Part shown: positions 33,101 to 44,952 of the stretch, one piece after another
How the letters are laid out: every line of letters starts with the position of its first letter
How positions within the stretch are numbered: the stretch's first letter is position 1
From: Volvox africanus
Lineage: Eukaryota; Chlorophyta; Chlorophyceae; Chlamydomonadales; Volvocaceae
Direction of reading: 5' to 3'
Assembly (NCBI GenBank): GCA_030268105.1
Contig: BSDZ01000010.1
Coordinates: forward strand, 3,076,001 to 3,140,000
Length of the DNA stretch: 64,000 nucleotides
Position numbers and translations under genes: made by a program
Notes under the pieces: model-generated
Database searches by the model: none
The model's input: only the letters and a program-made list of their open reading frames with translations
Told to the model about the DNA's origin: nothing

Positions 33101-34824
33101 TTACACCGTCGTCAACGTCATTGTAAATAAAACTTAGTTGTTCTTAAAACATAAATAGGATGGAGTGCCAGCAAGTCTTGCCATCACCTTGCCCTAAGGC
33201 GTGGGATTGCGGTTAGAGGCAGTGCTGTAGAAACCAAAGGTTAGTTAGCGCCGGCGACAACAGATGGATTGGCCGAAGAAGCACTTTCAGGAGGTGGCTC
33301 TCCTGCTGCATTACTGGCGGGTCTTCTGCAACCAGTGTCAACTGACAAATGCTGTCATGATGAGCCTGACACAGAACCGCAGGACATGAAAAGGGACGCC
33401 ACACTCCCTCGCACCTTTTTAATCTTTGTGTATGGCTGTGGGACACACAGTACACTCGATGTCCCTGCACGTACGTCCAGGCGCAAAGACACAAATGCGA
33501 CATCTTCAAAGAACTCAAAAACTGAGTTCGATATCTCCAGGTCACTTCAATTTCGTTCGGTTTCCCAGTTTGAAACGCGCTATCCCATCTCGTACTCAGT
33601 GATTTGTGTGAGTATCACCAGGCTGCCGCTGCTTGTCCCAGCGCGGTGGCACTTACTCCTACGATGCACCACAGGATGGGAAACCGCCCTCCCCAGCCGG
33701 CGTGCCCCCCCGCACCCTGCGCCCCTCGGGGAACAGCCCGGCCCTATCACTGCCTCGCTTGCAATTCATACGCTCCGCTCAGTTGTTGTGCTCCACAACA
33801 TTCTGGAGGTCAGCGAAACACCACCGGCACTGCTGCAGCCGCGGCTTGGGTAGCCTACAGCCTCCTGGTCTTTTGATCAGTTTTGTGATGGTTAGTTATT
33901 TGCGGTTCATTCATTCAGGTTTTAGTTCGCCGCTTGGGCCTATCCCTGGCTGGCCGTCCCTGAAACTTGACGCTGAACACAAAACACTTTTAATTTGCAT
34001 TCGGGGGGTGGATCGTATACTCCCTGGCGAGCCTTTATCGCTCTCAACCCCCTCATCCTCTCCCAGCTCCCACCACACCGTCAAAACCCACATCGCACAG
34101 ACTAATGATGTCTCCTTTTGACTGTATCGCCGTGCAGGACCTGGACCACATGTGCATGGGAGGATAGCCCTGACGGAGGGACTGCTCCTGACCAGGAAGT
34201 GCGTCAAGGACCCACCTCCCCTCCCCTCGCTCCTCAGGGACAACCCTTGGGAACCTACGTTTTGCCATTTAAACCCAATCCCCGATCCCTCCTGACGGTT
34301 TCATTCCGTACGAAGTTCCACACTCACGCGTCCCCGGCGGCAACAGGAGCCGCATTTGATGGCCGAACACTGTGTGTGTGCACATTTTTAATAGCATTAT
34401 TGTATTAGTATATGCTGCCTAAATTAGGCCAGCAGCTGCGTAGGGAAGTTAAGGCCGCGTAGGTAACCTCAAGTCATATCTATCGGGTCGCCGTGCCCTC
34501 TCCGCCAATGCCATTAGCGGTGGAACGAGGGAAGCCTACTCTGCCGCTCGTGTCAGTATATGCGCGCCGTAGCAACAAAAAAGGCACCCGATGTTGAAGT
34601 GTGGCAGTAACGCCAACAATACCTCAGCACGATAACTGGTTTATGCAACTACGTAAATAAAGGCAAGTTCAAAGGCAATGCAATTCCAGGTACCGAATTA
34701 GTGTACGAATGATCCCCCTATGTAGGCCTTAGGTAGAGAGGAGAAGGAACGAATAACGTTGCATTTGGTGCCTGAAGCCCTCCCTGGTGAAGCCCTCCCT
34801 ATACACCACTTAGCACGTATCAAC
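30117..34824. other. Interval downstream of the kelch-RING gene, no gene recognised
   Basis: The first part probably includes the 3' UTR; several TGTAA motifs (the green-algal polyadenylation signal) occur, for example near 30561, 31503 and 31669. Around 33.6-34.3 kb there are overlapping plus-strand frames with Pro/Ala-rich composition that could be exons, but no domain or consistent splice pattern was found. A direct repeat of AAGGTGTAAAGGCC lies near 31.9 kb. Confidence 0.4.
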
Positions 34825-35649
34825 TCAAGCTTTGAATTTAACATACTCCAACCATGGATCACCTGCTGCTCGGTAGAGCATGAACATAGAGCACCCCTGG
34901 TGTGGACACAGCTGTTGACATTGCAGGTGTAGGAGGTAGGGTGGCTGACGGTCGCCTCCATGCTGCTGCTGCTGCTGCTGTGGCGGTGCTGGTGACTGAA
35001 AGCCATCAAACTCGTTTGATTTGGGGCTGCCATAATTAGCTGGTACAGCAGCCAGGCCTTGCACGGGACTGAACCCCGGAGGTGGAGGAGGCGGTTTCGT
35101 CCCAGGGGGGAAAGCCTGAGCCAATGACGATGCAGGCCGAGGCTCCTTTACTGGGGTTCGGCCCCCACCAAGCTCCGGGCTTGCCGGCAGCAAGCCCATG
35201 CTACGAAGGATGTCCTCTTCTGTCAGCATCCGAGGAGGGGCTTCAGGGGCGGATGGGGCATCGGAAGAGGCTGGTGCTGCTGTGCCCGAGACCGAGTCAG
35301 TGTGGGCCATGGCCGGCGGTGGTGGCGGACTCGGCGGCGGCGGGGCAAGCACTGGTGGCGGCTGCGGCATGGGCGTCAGCAGCGATTTGCTCAAAGAAAG
35401 CCGCTCCAGGAGATGCTCCTCAGACAAGGCTGTCGGCGGCACGACTCGCTGCGGCGTCTGCGCCATGACAGCAGAGCTGGGTTGCTGCTGCTGCAGCTGC
35501 GACGCCGACGAGCGGAGGAGGTTTACCAAGAGCCCAGCCCCTAGGCAGTCGCCACCGGCCACAGCACCAGCAGCGGCACCCTGGGAAAGTTCGCCCGTTC
35601 CGGCCCCACCCCCAAATAGCTCGTCTGCAGCTCCACCGCTGGCACTCAT
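34825..35649 (-). CDS. Proline/glutamine-rich hypothetical protein (possibly one exon of a larger gene)
   Basis: A 274-codon frame from ATG at 35649. Composition is Ala/Ser/Pro-rich with a run of eight prolines interrupted by one serine, a six-proline run before GF, a six-glutamine run and a QQQQ run. Two short Leu-rich segments (LSEEHLLERLSLSK and LTEEDILRSMGLL) look like amphipathic helices of linear-motif type. There are no catalytic motifs and no signal peptide. The frame stays open upstream of the ATG to about 35661, and a CAG acceptor-like site (CACCAGCAG) lies just before it, so an upstream exon is possible. The last 30 residues are less biased and may be intron read-through. I do not recognise the family. 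Confidence 0.5.
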   Translation of the reverse strand: MSASGGAADELFGGGAGTGELSQGAAAGAVAGGDCLGAGLLVNLLRSSASQLQQQQPSSAVMAQTPQRVVPPTALSEEHLLERLSLSKSLLTPMPQPPPVLAPPPPSPPPPPAMAHTDSVSGTAAPASSDAPSAPEAPPRMLTEEDILRSMGLLPASPELGGGRTPVKEPRPASSLAQAFPPGTKPPPPPPGFSPVQGLAAVPANYGSPKSNEFDGFQSPAPPQQQQQQHGGDRQPPYLLHLQCQQLCPHQGCSMFMLYRAAGDPWLEYVKFKA

Positions 35650-37693
35650 CGCCTGTGCCACTGCTGGTGGTGGTGCTGAAGCTGCCGTTACGTCAGTCGC
35701 ATTGTTTAGTTCTCATCTTGATGGTACGGCATTAGTGTGCTGGGTCGGTCTTTACGTGCTTGGTTTGCCTCTTTTACTCACTCCCGTGTGTAACGGTATG
35801 AGTCACGGATAAGTGCTTGTTATCTTTACAACAGTTGTGCGCACTGCTTGTTGCGCCGAGCCCTCACACTCGCCAGCTCCGACACATGGGAGTAGATAGG
35901 CTGCGTCATACCCGGCCGCTGCTGCAGCACTGTGTTATCAGTGTCTTAGAGCTGCGGCGTTACATACCTAATTAACGCCATGAGCCGCCTAGGCCTTGTG
36001 TGCTCCGGAGCCACCATAAACGTTGCATATGCCGATGTGTCAAGGGCCCGCATAAAATGGTCAGATATATGCATGTGAATGACCTACTACTGGCTCTCCG
36101 GCTCGCTTTAGTACCTAATTATCCGCAAGATAGTGCCAAAGTTTATATTGGTTTTACCACAGAAGCTAACAAGGCAGAGCAAATGAATAAGGTTCCAGCA
36201 TTCCTTTACGGTGATAAAAGAATTATAAAAACATAATCTGATCGTTTTGATAAGACAGGGAGCAAAGTGATAGAATTAGGTGGTAATGATATGTGACCAC
36301 TGGGGTTGAGGCTCATCGATGGCATGACATCGCCGTACATACCCGAATTCAAGTTTTCAACTTTTTGGTATGTCGGTGCACGGCGCACGAGGTCCAATAA
36401 TCACGGACGCGAATATCGGCAGTGGCTATACATGACGGCAGTTGGGTGCACGGTCTCCCGCCGAAGTGCATGCAGGGCACCTGCCGGAAGCCCAATTGAG
36501 GTTCACCATCTGTGCGACAAAGATCTATCAGCATCCAGCTTGGCTCTGGGCACGGATCTTCAGCGTGCAGGTGCGGATTCGTTGTTCGGTGTGACACGCA
36601 ACTGACACCCAGGCACTGGCAGCCATCATAGCATGCAGGTGGCTGCCACGACACAGTATGTAGTGAAAATTGTACGCAGCCGTGACACGGCGGTGCGCAT
36701 GGCTCAGGAATGAGCACTGATGAGTTTCCGTCTGCGATGAGTGGTGATTAGCGGACGACCAGCCACCCTGGATCGATGGTAGGTGCAAATTAAGGTTTCC
36801 ACCACCGCAAAGGGCACCGACAAGGTTTGTATCTAGGTGATGACAGAAGCGTGCGGCTTTTTAGCGCACTTCCTCTCAAATCCTCCTAACGGCGCATAGC
36901 TAGTGTGCCGTCGGAAGCGATGCCAGGAAACTGCGAAATCATGCATGAGCTCTAAATAATGTTTCACTACAAGTAACCGGGTAGCAACGGCGCTTTGTGG
37001 AATCTGCTGCGTGTCCGCTATCGGTAATTGGTAGAAAACTAAATTTGAAAACACAATACTTCACGAAATGCAGAATGGAATATCTGGTTCATGTGGGCAG
37101 GAAGGGCACCTGGTATATGAAACCTCAAAAGCAGCCCCCAAACTGCAGCTCTGCGGCATCTTGGGTCGAAACAGAAGGTAGATTGCTTTGGAGAAGGGAA
37201 TTGCCTCATTTCAATATAAAAATGGGTCATACAAAAACTAGCACCATCAAGTGATGATGACATATGAGCTCCACAAACATACAGGGCCATTCCTCGGCAC
37301 CCGCTCACGACATTCCAGGTGGACACGGTCAGGACCAGGTACTCGACAGAGCACCACTGGCATACACCAACGCTTGCAATCAACACTCCACGGTGCAGAA
37401 AGGGCGTTTCGTCACCCATCCATAAGTTGTCTGACTACGTGCTGTCCATGTAAAACAGCAACAGCAGCCACGCGCTGCTTCACCGGGACCGCATGTCAGC
37501 GCAAACGTTTGGTTCCTCAGCCTCTAGCCTGGCAAAAACCTCCAACGGACGGGCGTGTGCAAAGCTTTTATTAAATCAGGTTATCAACCAGCATTCCGCA
37601 CTAAGCCGCCGGCAGGATCCAACCACACTCGCTCCTCTCTCTCATCTCATCCAACGGCTGCAGCCCAAGCGTCCGAAATCACCATTAGCCACT
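35650..37693. other. Noncoding interval with an AT-rich patch
   Basis: No gene recognised. Bases about 36090-36300 are AT-richer than the surroundings and open on both strands (36000-36236 plus, 36206-36397 minus), without recognisable homology. An organellar or foreign fragment was considered but cannot be supported. Confidence 0.35.
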
Positions 37694-38120
37694 TCACATC
37701 ACTAACCCGTCACAAATCAAAAAGATCTTGGTGGCCATCATGCAGATCAAGTGCAGGTCAGGGCGCTGGAGCCACGGGCTACCCACCCCACATGATCTTG
37801 CCTGTTTCGCCGGCTCATACCTTGCCCATTTTGGCCTTCTGCTGCGCGAGAAGGATCTCTCTTGGTGTTCGCCACTCGAAGGCTGGAGTAGTCTTTCGCG
37901 TATGGCTCACCGGGGTGCCCTTGCCGGTCCCTTTGCCGCCACTGCGACTGCCGCCGCTGGCTGTGCTACTGACCCGTCGGGTTTTGTACAGCAGCCAAGC
38001 CCAGAAGAGGAACGCCAACGCATGGCAGGCCACCAGCACCACCACGAGGCCCTCAAACTGGTGCCATGTGTCCTTATGGTGGTGCTCGTGCTCGCGACCC
38101 AAGATCACGTGCTTCGGCAT
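37694..38120 (-). CDS. Small single-pass membrane protein
   Basis: Starts MPKHVILGREHEHHHKDTWH, then a hydrophobic segment at residues about 24-46 (GLVVVLVACHALAFLFWAWLL) followed by YKTRR and a Ser/Gly/Lys-rich tail. This fits one membrane helix with a basic side. Unspliced, it ends at 37815 after 101 residues. The end KMGK is followed by a good donor (AAG/gtatgagc, gt at 37819-37820). Splicing to an acceptor at 37766-37767 would replace the last valine with about 23 residues and stop at 37694, but the intron would be only 55 bp. The His-rich N-terminus is notable. Family not recognised; that it is a real gene is an inference from the compact membrane-protein layout. Confidence 0.5.
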
Positions 38121-40535
38121 GGCGATTAAAATTGCAGGTTCCGCTGAAGCAGGTCGAGTCCCCCCGCAATCAACGGCCGTTCAAAGCCCGCACCCCAGGG
38201 TATGATCGGCGCGGCCACGTGTAAAGAAACTATGCCGTAAGGGGACCAGGCACCGAGGGACTGCAAAGTAGTTGGGCCTTGTGTTTTTCCTGAAGCACTG
38301 GAACGAACGCCACAACAACTTCTCTGAATTCAGTCACGCTTCTCGTCGTTCTTGCTACTCGAAGTCGAAGGGCTGAAGATTAGCATGATTATCCAGAATG
38401 CAAGCGCGGCTAAATGAAGGCCTACAAGAACCATGACGAGAGTCCCCCAGCCTTGAAGCATGTCATGGCTTCCACCATGCAGGCGGGCTGCGTGATGTAC
38501 GCTGCTCATGTCCGGGCAATTCGTCCCGCGTCACTCAGTCCGTCTGAAATCGATCAAGTCACTTCAACGCAAGACAACCTTGAAGCAATGTTTGCGATCT
38601 GCGATTAAATTGAATTACATAGAAAGAATTGTGTCTAGGTGCATAGGCATCTGCCAAACCAACAATTAGACCCAGTAATGTACATCATTGGACGAGCGCG
38701 ATTTTTGTATAACGGACGCCACGAAGCATGAGTGTCCTTATTCCTACTAATTGAGGCTTCATTAGAAGAACCCCAAAATGCTTGCTCTGTCACCTGTCGC
38801 CATGCGCAGGTAGCTGTTTATGCTATGACCATGCTGAGGTTGTGATTCAGAGCTAAGCATTTTCGTCTGCATGTCTTTCCGCTTGCAGCTCGTGGTCGCA
38901 CACTGCACGTCTGAATGTACGGATCAGCGCAAAAGCTGCAAGGAAGGTTGTTGTCCACCGGCAGCCCGCCGAGGATGTCATCAAGGTGGGCTATCAAGCC
39001 GTAAAATCGGCAAGCATTGCCCCGCAATAATACCTTTCGTGACTGCAGGCGAAAGGCGTTCGTTCCTGGCCCTTATGGAGCTGCGGTGTGAGCAAGTTCC
39101 CCTGGTAAGTACCGTACAACGAAGCATCGCGGCTTGCACCTTTGCGGTCTTGTTCGTTGCATCATGGATGCTGGGATTTTATCACCTCGGAGGAGGGCAA
39201 CCATTGAAAATACCTGAGCCGCTATCAGGGTTGCTATCTGATTTCGATTTCATTTCCATATCATTTCTATATCCATATGTCAGCTTTTCTTCCACGCCAC
39301 GCCGTCCGCGACTAGCATGTCACCCCAGTGCGCAAGACTTCCAATTCAGGGCCTGTTTAAATCTTTGCCCTCTATGCCTGCTCGCCTGCGTACCCAACGC
39401 TACAGTGAGTAAGCCCTGTCTTGCTTGGCTATATATATGTCTGCCTGCAAGTGTCTTTCCACATGACCATGTCTTTGGACTTGGTCCTGTGTCCTTGCAG
39501 GACTTACCAGGTGCGCTGCGTGCTGTTACTCGTGGTGGCTCACCATTCAGGCGCACAGCTCAAATTCCCGAGCTGCGACAAATCGCCCAGATGAAGAGTC
39601 TGGGGCGTGCGATGATAATGTGTGCGCTGTTAATGTGCTCTAGAAAGACCGTGCCTCAAGCCACTGGCCTTAAGCCAGGCGCACCCAGCAGGCCACCAAA
39701 AGAGCACCCTGGGTGCAAAGGCACCTGATTTAAGTTTGCCCATCTCATTGTGTTGTGCGGATCGGGTGGGCTTCACTGGAGTGCCTTGGCTGGGGTGCAA
39801 TTCGGCTTTCTCCGCACCCACCCTTTGAGAAAGAACACATTTGGGCAGGATTCTAGGCATCATGCGAGCAAATGAACTACTTCCACTTCACCTCCGGCCT
39901 GCGTTTTAAAGCATGGTTCCCTGCAGGGAAACAGCCACAAGCGTCTAGCACTTCGTTCCCTGTATCCACTCCCACAATTACACGTGCCGAGCCTAAGGAC
40001 ATGTTCTTCACCACGTCGGCTGCAGGAAAACGAGACATGTTACATTCTGGAAGGCAAAGTCGTTGTTACTCCGGACGGCGCGCGCCTCATGTCCAGTAGA
40101 GTTATATCGTTGCTGTGATGCGTTCGTGACTGGAAGTGCAACGGTGTTATGCTGTTCTATGTGACGGCCTCGATCTTAGGGCTTTCTGCTGCCAGCTTAT
40201 GAATTCTTTCACGCTCCACTTCCCGGTCGGGTGGAAATTCACGGATCAGCTTTGTCCCGGGCTCCCTCCTAACACGGCCGTTTGCCACGCCGTGGTATCT
40301 GCTTTCGTTTCCTCCGTTTCCTAGGTAGCGAGGCAGTAGAAATAAATGCGGGTGACCTGGCAATCTTTCCTGCCAGTATGTCCTGCATATGGGACGTTAA
40401 GGCGCCAATCAAGAAACATTACAACTTCGAATGACTGGCGTGGAGCAGCAGCTTGATGTCCCGGGATGGCGCGCTGCTGGTATGCCTAGCGTAGGCAGTA
40501 GCCAGGCCTGCAGTGTGTAACTCCCGGCTGAGGGT
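38121..40535. other. Noncoding interval, no gene recognised
   Basis: Open frames here (for example 38871-39728 plus, 285 codons) lack domains and show no codon-use signature like that of the ligase or kelch exons. No repeats were identified. Confidence 0.4.
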
Positions 40536-40622
40536 GTTGGAATGTGAGCAACACTCATATACGAAAGAATGTCAGAGCAAGAAATACGGCCCACGAGGGG
40601 CCGGGCGCTTTGCTGACTTCAA
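40536..40622 (-). repeat. Dispersed repeat, family R2, copy 3 (inverted)
   Basis: The reverse complement of this segment matches 21352-21443 with very few differences, including the TTGAAGTCAGCAAA end. It directly adjoins family R1 copy 2, so R2 may be one end of a longer element. Confidence 0.85.
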
Positions 40623-40660
40623 CAGAGGGCTTTCGCCAAGTTACGCCGGATGCAACCAAA

Positions 40661-40937
40661 CGTATCGGTTTTTTGAGCTTGCGAAGAAAACCAGGGTTTT
40701 CTGCAGTATACGGAGGACGAGCGCCCATGGTTCTGGAGCCGGGTGGCTCCTATTGGGACAGTGACATCGGTGTTTGTATTTGTCGGAGATTTTTATGTAG
40801 CTCTACTGGCCGTGCTGGCTTTGGACGTTTTGGCTGGTGTTTTGCAGTTTCCATTAGTCCTTGCTCTCTCCGCCCCATCATTGTTTTAATTATCGCCCTG
40901 GTTGGGCTCCAGCTAGTACCGGAGTCTTTGCAGAAAA
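40661..40937 (+). repeat. Dispersed repeat, family R1, copy 2
   Basis: Aligns with 151-435 (see that entry). It is separated from R2 copy 3 by about 40 bp, whereas the copy at the left edge has no R2 next to it within the window. Confidence 0.75.
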
Positions 40938-41689
40938 CTCTATTTTGATGAGTCCTTGCGATGCTTCAAATCTCATACCGCTGTAGCCAAATCTTAGGAT
41001 AGACTTTGCCTGCATCTATTTGGGTTCATGCTATGCGTCAATTGATCTTTGCAAGGTCTCAAAAGTTTTTCGTTCCTCTATATTGGCCGCAAGGTGTTCA
41101 AGCTGAGGAGTTGGCTTGTGATGCAGCAATGACTTCTGCTTCTGGTGTTTTGCATGTTTGGCCGTTGGCGCGGGGCCAGGCATATATAGCAGGCTCATTT
41201 TTTGTACCGGCAGCATGCCTGGGTGTTTGGAGGCCAATGCTACTCGGATCTGCGCTGCCTATTTGGTATCGTTGAAGGCGTTCGCTGCAGCTGGGGAAGG
41301 CAGTTCAGGGATAGGAGGATACCATTGGGCCAGTAGCACCTGTAAAGGCAGCAGCATAACATCAACAGCCCCTCTTCACTTTCCATAGCTGAAAGGCTGT
41401 GCTATGGTGTAAATTGACTTTATGTCATGCTGGAAGCCCATGTGTCACGACCAATAAGGTTAGCGCGCATGATAATATTGCGGCCTCCAGCATGAAGCAG
41501 CTATATGGTCACGCCTTGAGTGTTAACTGTGGGGCCTAGTAGTCAAGCGTATTTGGTATGGTGAACTTGAAGATATTTGTGTTTTGGCCGGGTCGAGCCA
41601 GGTTACTTATATCGCTTTGTAAGGATCGCAGTATCCAGAAGTGTGTCCAGATATCGTGAGCCTATCAGTTTTATCAGTTGTATTCAGCT
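40938..41689. other. Noncoding interval before the retrotransposon nest
   Basis: No gene or repeat recognised. The first recognisable LTR sequence begins near 41690. Confidence 0.4.
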
Positions 41690-41859
41690 TACCATTGCAT
41701 CCTTTGATCATTGTAAGTTATATCTTTCCTTGCTCTCAAGTCTTCCACTGTCTCTTGCTGCTTCCGAGTGCTTTGTTGTACTTGCAAGCGCTTTCGTGCT
41801 AGTGTCTAAGCCCTAGACGTGCAGACACTTTATGAGCAAAATTGAGGAGAGATACAACA
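41690..41859 (+). repeat. Truncated LTR fragment (D-type), 3' end only
   Basis: The reverse complement of this stretch matches the start of the D-element LTR at 43348 (TGTTGTATCTCTCCTCA, CTGCACGTCT, GCTTGCAAGTACAACAAAGC, AGATATAACTTACAATGAT). It ends with GATACAACA at 41859. About 170 bp of an LTR of roughly 830 bp remain. Confidence 0.8.
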
Positions 41860-41860
41860 C

Positions 41861-41875
41861 GGGAGTGGGGATAGT
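41861..41875 (+). other. Polypurine-tract-like sequence before an LTR
   Basis: GGGAGTGGGGATAGT directly precedes the LTR beginning TGTTGTACG at 41876 and resembles the tract next to the A-element LTR. This suggests that the following LTR is the 3' LTR of an element whose internal part is lost. Confidence 0.6.
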
Positions 41876-42671
41876 TGTTGTACGCCGGTTTGATCACCGT
41901 TTATACCGAAGTAGGCTGCAATCCATTCGAGCACTACTGAGCATGATATAATCATGATAGCATGATATATTCAGCACGTCGCATTATCATCTACGACATC
42001 GTGCTGTCGGTCAACATATTTGACTCGAGGCTGATATCAATGCGTGAACTCACTATCGACATAATATATCACGTAATAATATTTCAAATATTATTATCTC
42101 ATCCGTGTCATAAATCATACGCGTATGCGGGAACATGACGATTGCGATGGTTGGGTCGGCAACTGAATATCGATATTCGGAACTTCGCATATTGCATACG
42201 TTGCATCCATTAATATCACGGATTACGCGATATTCAGAACAGTGCTAAGATAGTACTCACACCTGAGATCGGAATCCAGTGAGACTTGTACTGCACATCG
42301 GTATCGCGAACGTGATAGGTGCGAGGACGGCCGCCTAGAGACCGAAGTCGGCTCGACGCTACTTTGGATTAAGTACCCGCGTACTTAACTCAATCGAACT
42401 CTCATATATACGTTTTACTCAATTATATTCGGCCTGAGCTATTCTAGCATACCATCTCCAGCCGGATGATGAACATTGCCCGCGGGGTCTGACGGCAGAC
42501 TACCATTCTGTAATCGAAGACTATTGTAAGTTGGATCTTTCCATGTTGCTGAGTCTTCCACTGTCACATTACTCGCATTGAATCGCCTCGCTGTTCATAA
42601 GCAAGATGCATGTGTAGCTAACACCCAGACGTGCAGATTCAGTGCATGATCGAAGAAGGAAGGATACAACA
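41876..42671 (+). repeat. LTR, subfamily 2, copy 1 (796 bp)
   Basis: Starts TGTTGTACGCCGG and ends GGATACAACA, with inverted TGTTGT/ACAACA ends. It aligns along its length with 46770-47585 (for example ACGACATCGTGCTGTCGGTC and CTGAATATCGATATTCGG). Flanks (ATAGT and TCTGT) are not a target duplication. The right flank is reverse-transcriptase sequence of element F. Confidence 0.88.
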
Positions 42672-43347
42672 TCTGTGAGGTTCTGAGGCGCGGGCCATTC
42701 ACGAACCACAGCTACGTTCCATGGGTCCATTCTTACCCCCTTGGCCGACACGATGTGGCCTAAGTACTTCACCTGAGGCTGCGCCCAAGAACATTTGGCG
42801 CGTTTAGCAAACAATTGCTCCCACTTCATCACCTCAAGCACGAGCTCGAGATGCTTCAGGTGCTCCTCGCGCGTCTTGGAATATATCAAAACATCATCCA
42901 AGTAACAAACGACGAACCTGTCAATATAAGGTCTGAACATGCGGTCCATCACTGCTTGAAATGTGGCGGGCGCATTAGTAAGTCCAAATGATAAGACCGT
43001 ATACTCAAAGTGACCAAAGGGGATCCGGAAAGCGGTTTTCGGAATATCAGAGGCAGCGATGCATGTCTGATTATACCCCTGTTGCAGGTCAATCGAGGAA
43101 ATATAAGCATGAGCATTTCAGCTTATCGAGCATGTCATCCACGCGCGGCAAAGGGTAGCAACTTTAACCGTAGTCACATTCAGACCCCGATAATCAAGGC
43201 ACATATGCAACGTCCCGTCCTTCTTACTGACAAACAATATCAGTGCAGAATATGGCGATGTGCTGGGTCGAATCATACCCTTTGCGAGCAGATCCCTCAC
43301 TTGCCGCTTCACCTCATCTAGCTCCAACGGGCTTAACCTGTACATAG
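42672..43347 (-). pseudogene. Ty3/gypsy reverse transcriptase fragment, element F
   Basis: Minus-strand RT sequence clearly related to element [17 protein letters not shown] near 43340, KKDGTLHMCLDYRGLN, then [17 protein letters not shown] (catalytic YLDD) and [11 protein letters not shown]. It contains small indels, as shown by the frame changes near 43125 and 42960. It is cut at 43347 by the D-element LTR and at 42672 by a subfamily-2 LTR. The remaining 5' part of F (gag, protease) is not in the window and should lie beyond the right edge. A dead relic. Confidence 0.88.
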
Positions 43348-44176
43348 TGTTGTATCTCTCCTCAGTTTTGCCCATAAATTGTCTGCACGTCTGGGGCTTA
43401 GACAATAGCACGAAGCGCTTGCAAGTACAACAAAGCACTTGGAAGCAGCAAGAGACAGCGGAAGACTTGAGAAAGAGAAAAGATATAACTTACAATGATG
43501 ATGGGATGCAATGGTATGATCGGCTGTCAGACCCAGCGGGAGGCGATCATCATACGGCGATTGGTGAATAGTGAATGGTGAAGCTTGTGCTTAGCTCGTG
43601 CCAAGATAGTGGAGCAAATAGCAATAGTCCAGATGAACACAGGAGTGTTCCGATAGTATACGAAATTGTTCTGCTTTATATGGCCATCCTTGCATCTATT
43701 ATACATGCGATATCGATATGCAGTACAACTCACACTAGGAGGTCAATCCTAGGTGTGATAAACCCTAACGCAGGGCTTCGATATCTGCGTATTCCGACAA
43801 TTAAGCCTTCATGGCGTCCGCAAGATGCAAGAGTCCGAATAGCGATATCCGGTTGCTGATCAACCACTGCGACTTAGATGCTCATCACACTCGCACATTA
43901 CGCATGCCAGCGACGGGGTAATTATATAGCAAATATTATTACTTAGCAGCTCATGTCATAATTATGCAACGCGCCTATGCTTCTCTGAGCATTCGTATCT
44001 TAGGCATATCAGCGATGCGGCTGGTAATGCGATGTGACAAGTCACAATGCATGGCGTCAAACTAGCTAAATACATGCAAATATATTTATAACTAGCATGC
44101 ATTTATTACGTTCGCTTATCGCCTTGTAGAGTCGCATTGACCTACGTATAGGCGGTAATTGAACCGTAATACAACA
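43348..44176 (-). repeat. 3' LTR of element D (829 bp)
   Basis: On the plus strand it begins TGTTGTATCTCTCC and ends GTAATACAACA. A polypurine tract on the minus strand (GGGAAGGGGGATCGT, 44177-44191) directly adjoins, so this is the 3' LTR of the minus-strand element D. The left flank CATAG (43343-43347) should be one half of the target duplication. Confidence 0.9.
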
Positions 44177-44235
44177 ACGATCCCCCTTCCCATATGCAGC
44201 GTCCTTGCTGCATCACACAGCATCGACTGCAGGGA

Positions 44236-44952
44236 TTACTGGTTCTGTGTGGCACGAATGCGGGCTTCCTCCAATAAGGGCTTCATATCCGGCGAAAAGT
44301 TGCATGCCGGCTCCCACGAATTATGCTCGCTTGAATACCTGGTCCACTTGACCAGATACTCGTGCACTGTCCGCTTTCGTCGGTGTCAGCCCACACGACG
44401 AGTACGATAATCTAACACCCGCTCCACATCATAAACCTTCTGTTTACCAGCAATCCAGGTCTCCAGGACTGGTTCAACCGCTGCAGGGGTGTTAGCAAGC
44501 TCAGGGACAGGTTCCGTACCACGATAAGGGCGTACGAGGGACACATGAAACGTGGGGTGAATGGTCATATCAGCGGGCAAGGCGAGTTCTACTGCCACAT
44601 TCCCGACCATGCGCACGACGGGATAAGGACCAATCCAACGGGGCAGCAGTTTTCGGGAGCCCTCAGCAAAAGAGTGAAGGTTCTTAGTGCTCAGCAACAC
44701 TGATTGCCCTTCCGAAAAGATCACATCCCGCTTGGATTTATTATAGTGGTCCGTTGTCCGTTGCTGCGCCGCATCCAAACACGCCTTCGCGTCTGCCATA
44801 CGGGATAGGAAAGACTTGGCAAACGTTTTAGCAGCAGGCACGTTCACTTCCAACTCACGCCACACAGGTAGCGCAGGATGAAACCCGTAGTTAAGGAAGA
44901 ACGAACTTTTTCCTGTGGAGCGGTTAACAGCATTATTAAGCGCAATTTTTGC
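44236..44952 (-). pseudogene. Integrase C-terminus and chromodomain relic, element D
   Basis: Minus-strand frame with [24 protein letters not shown]-type [36 protein letters not shown] and [12 protein letters not shown], the usual integrase GPY/F module. After YDVERVLDYRTRRVG comes TGA, then the frame goes on as KRTVHEYLVKWTRYSSEHNSWEP, a chromodomain core, to TAA at 44236-44238. The nonsense codon separates the chromodomain from the integrase. Confidence 0.85.

Noticed and set aside
33604..34408. Overlapping plus frames suggesting an unrecognised gene
   Set aside because: Frames overlap in three phases with Pro/Ala-rich low complexity, and I could not connect them with consistent splice sites.
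36000..36397. AT-richer patch with short frames on both strands, considered as organellar or bacterial DNA
   Set aside because: No protein I can recognise; composition alone is not enough.
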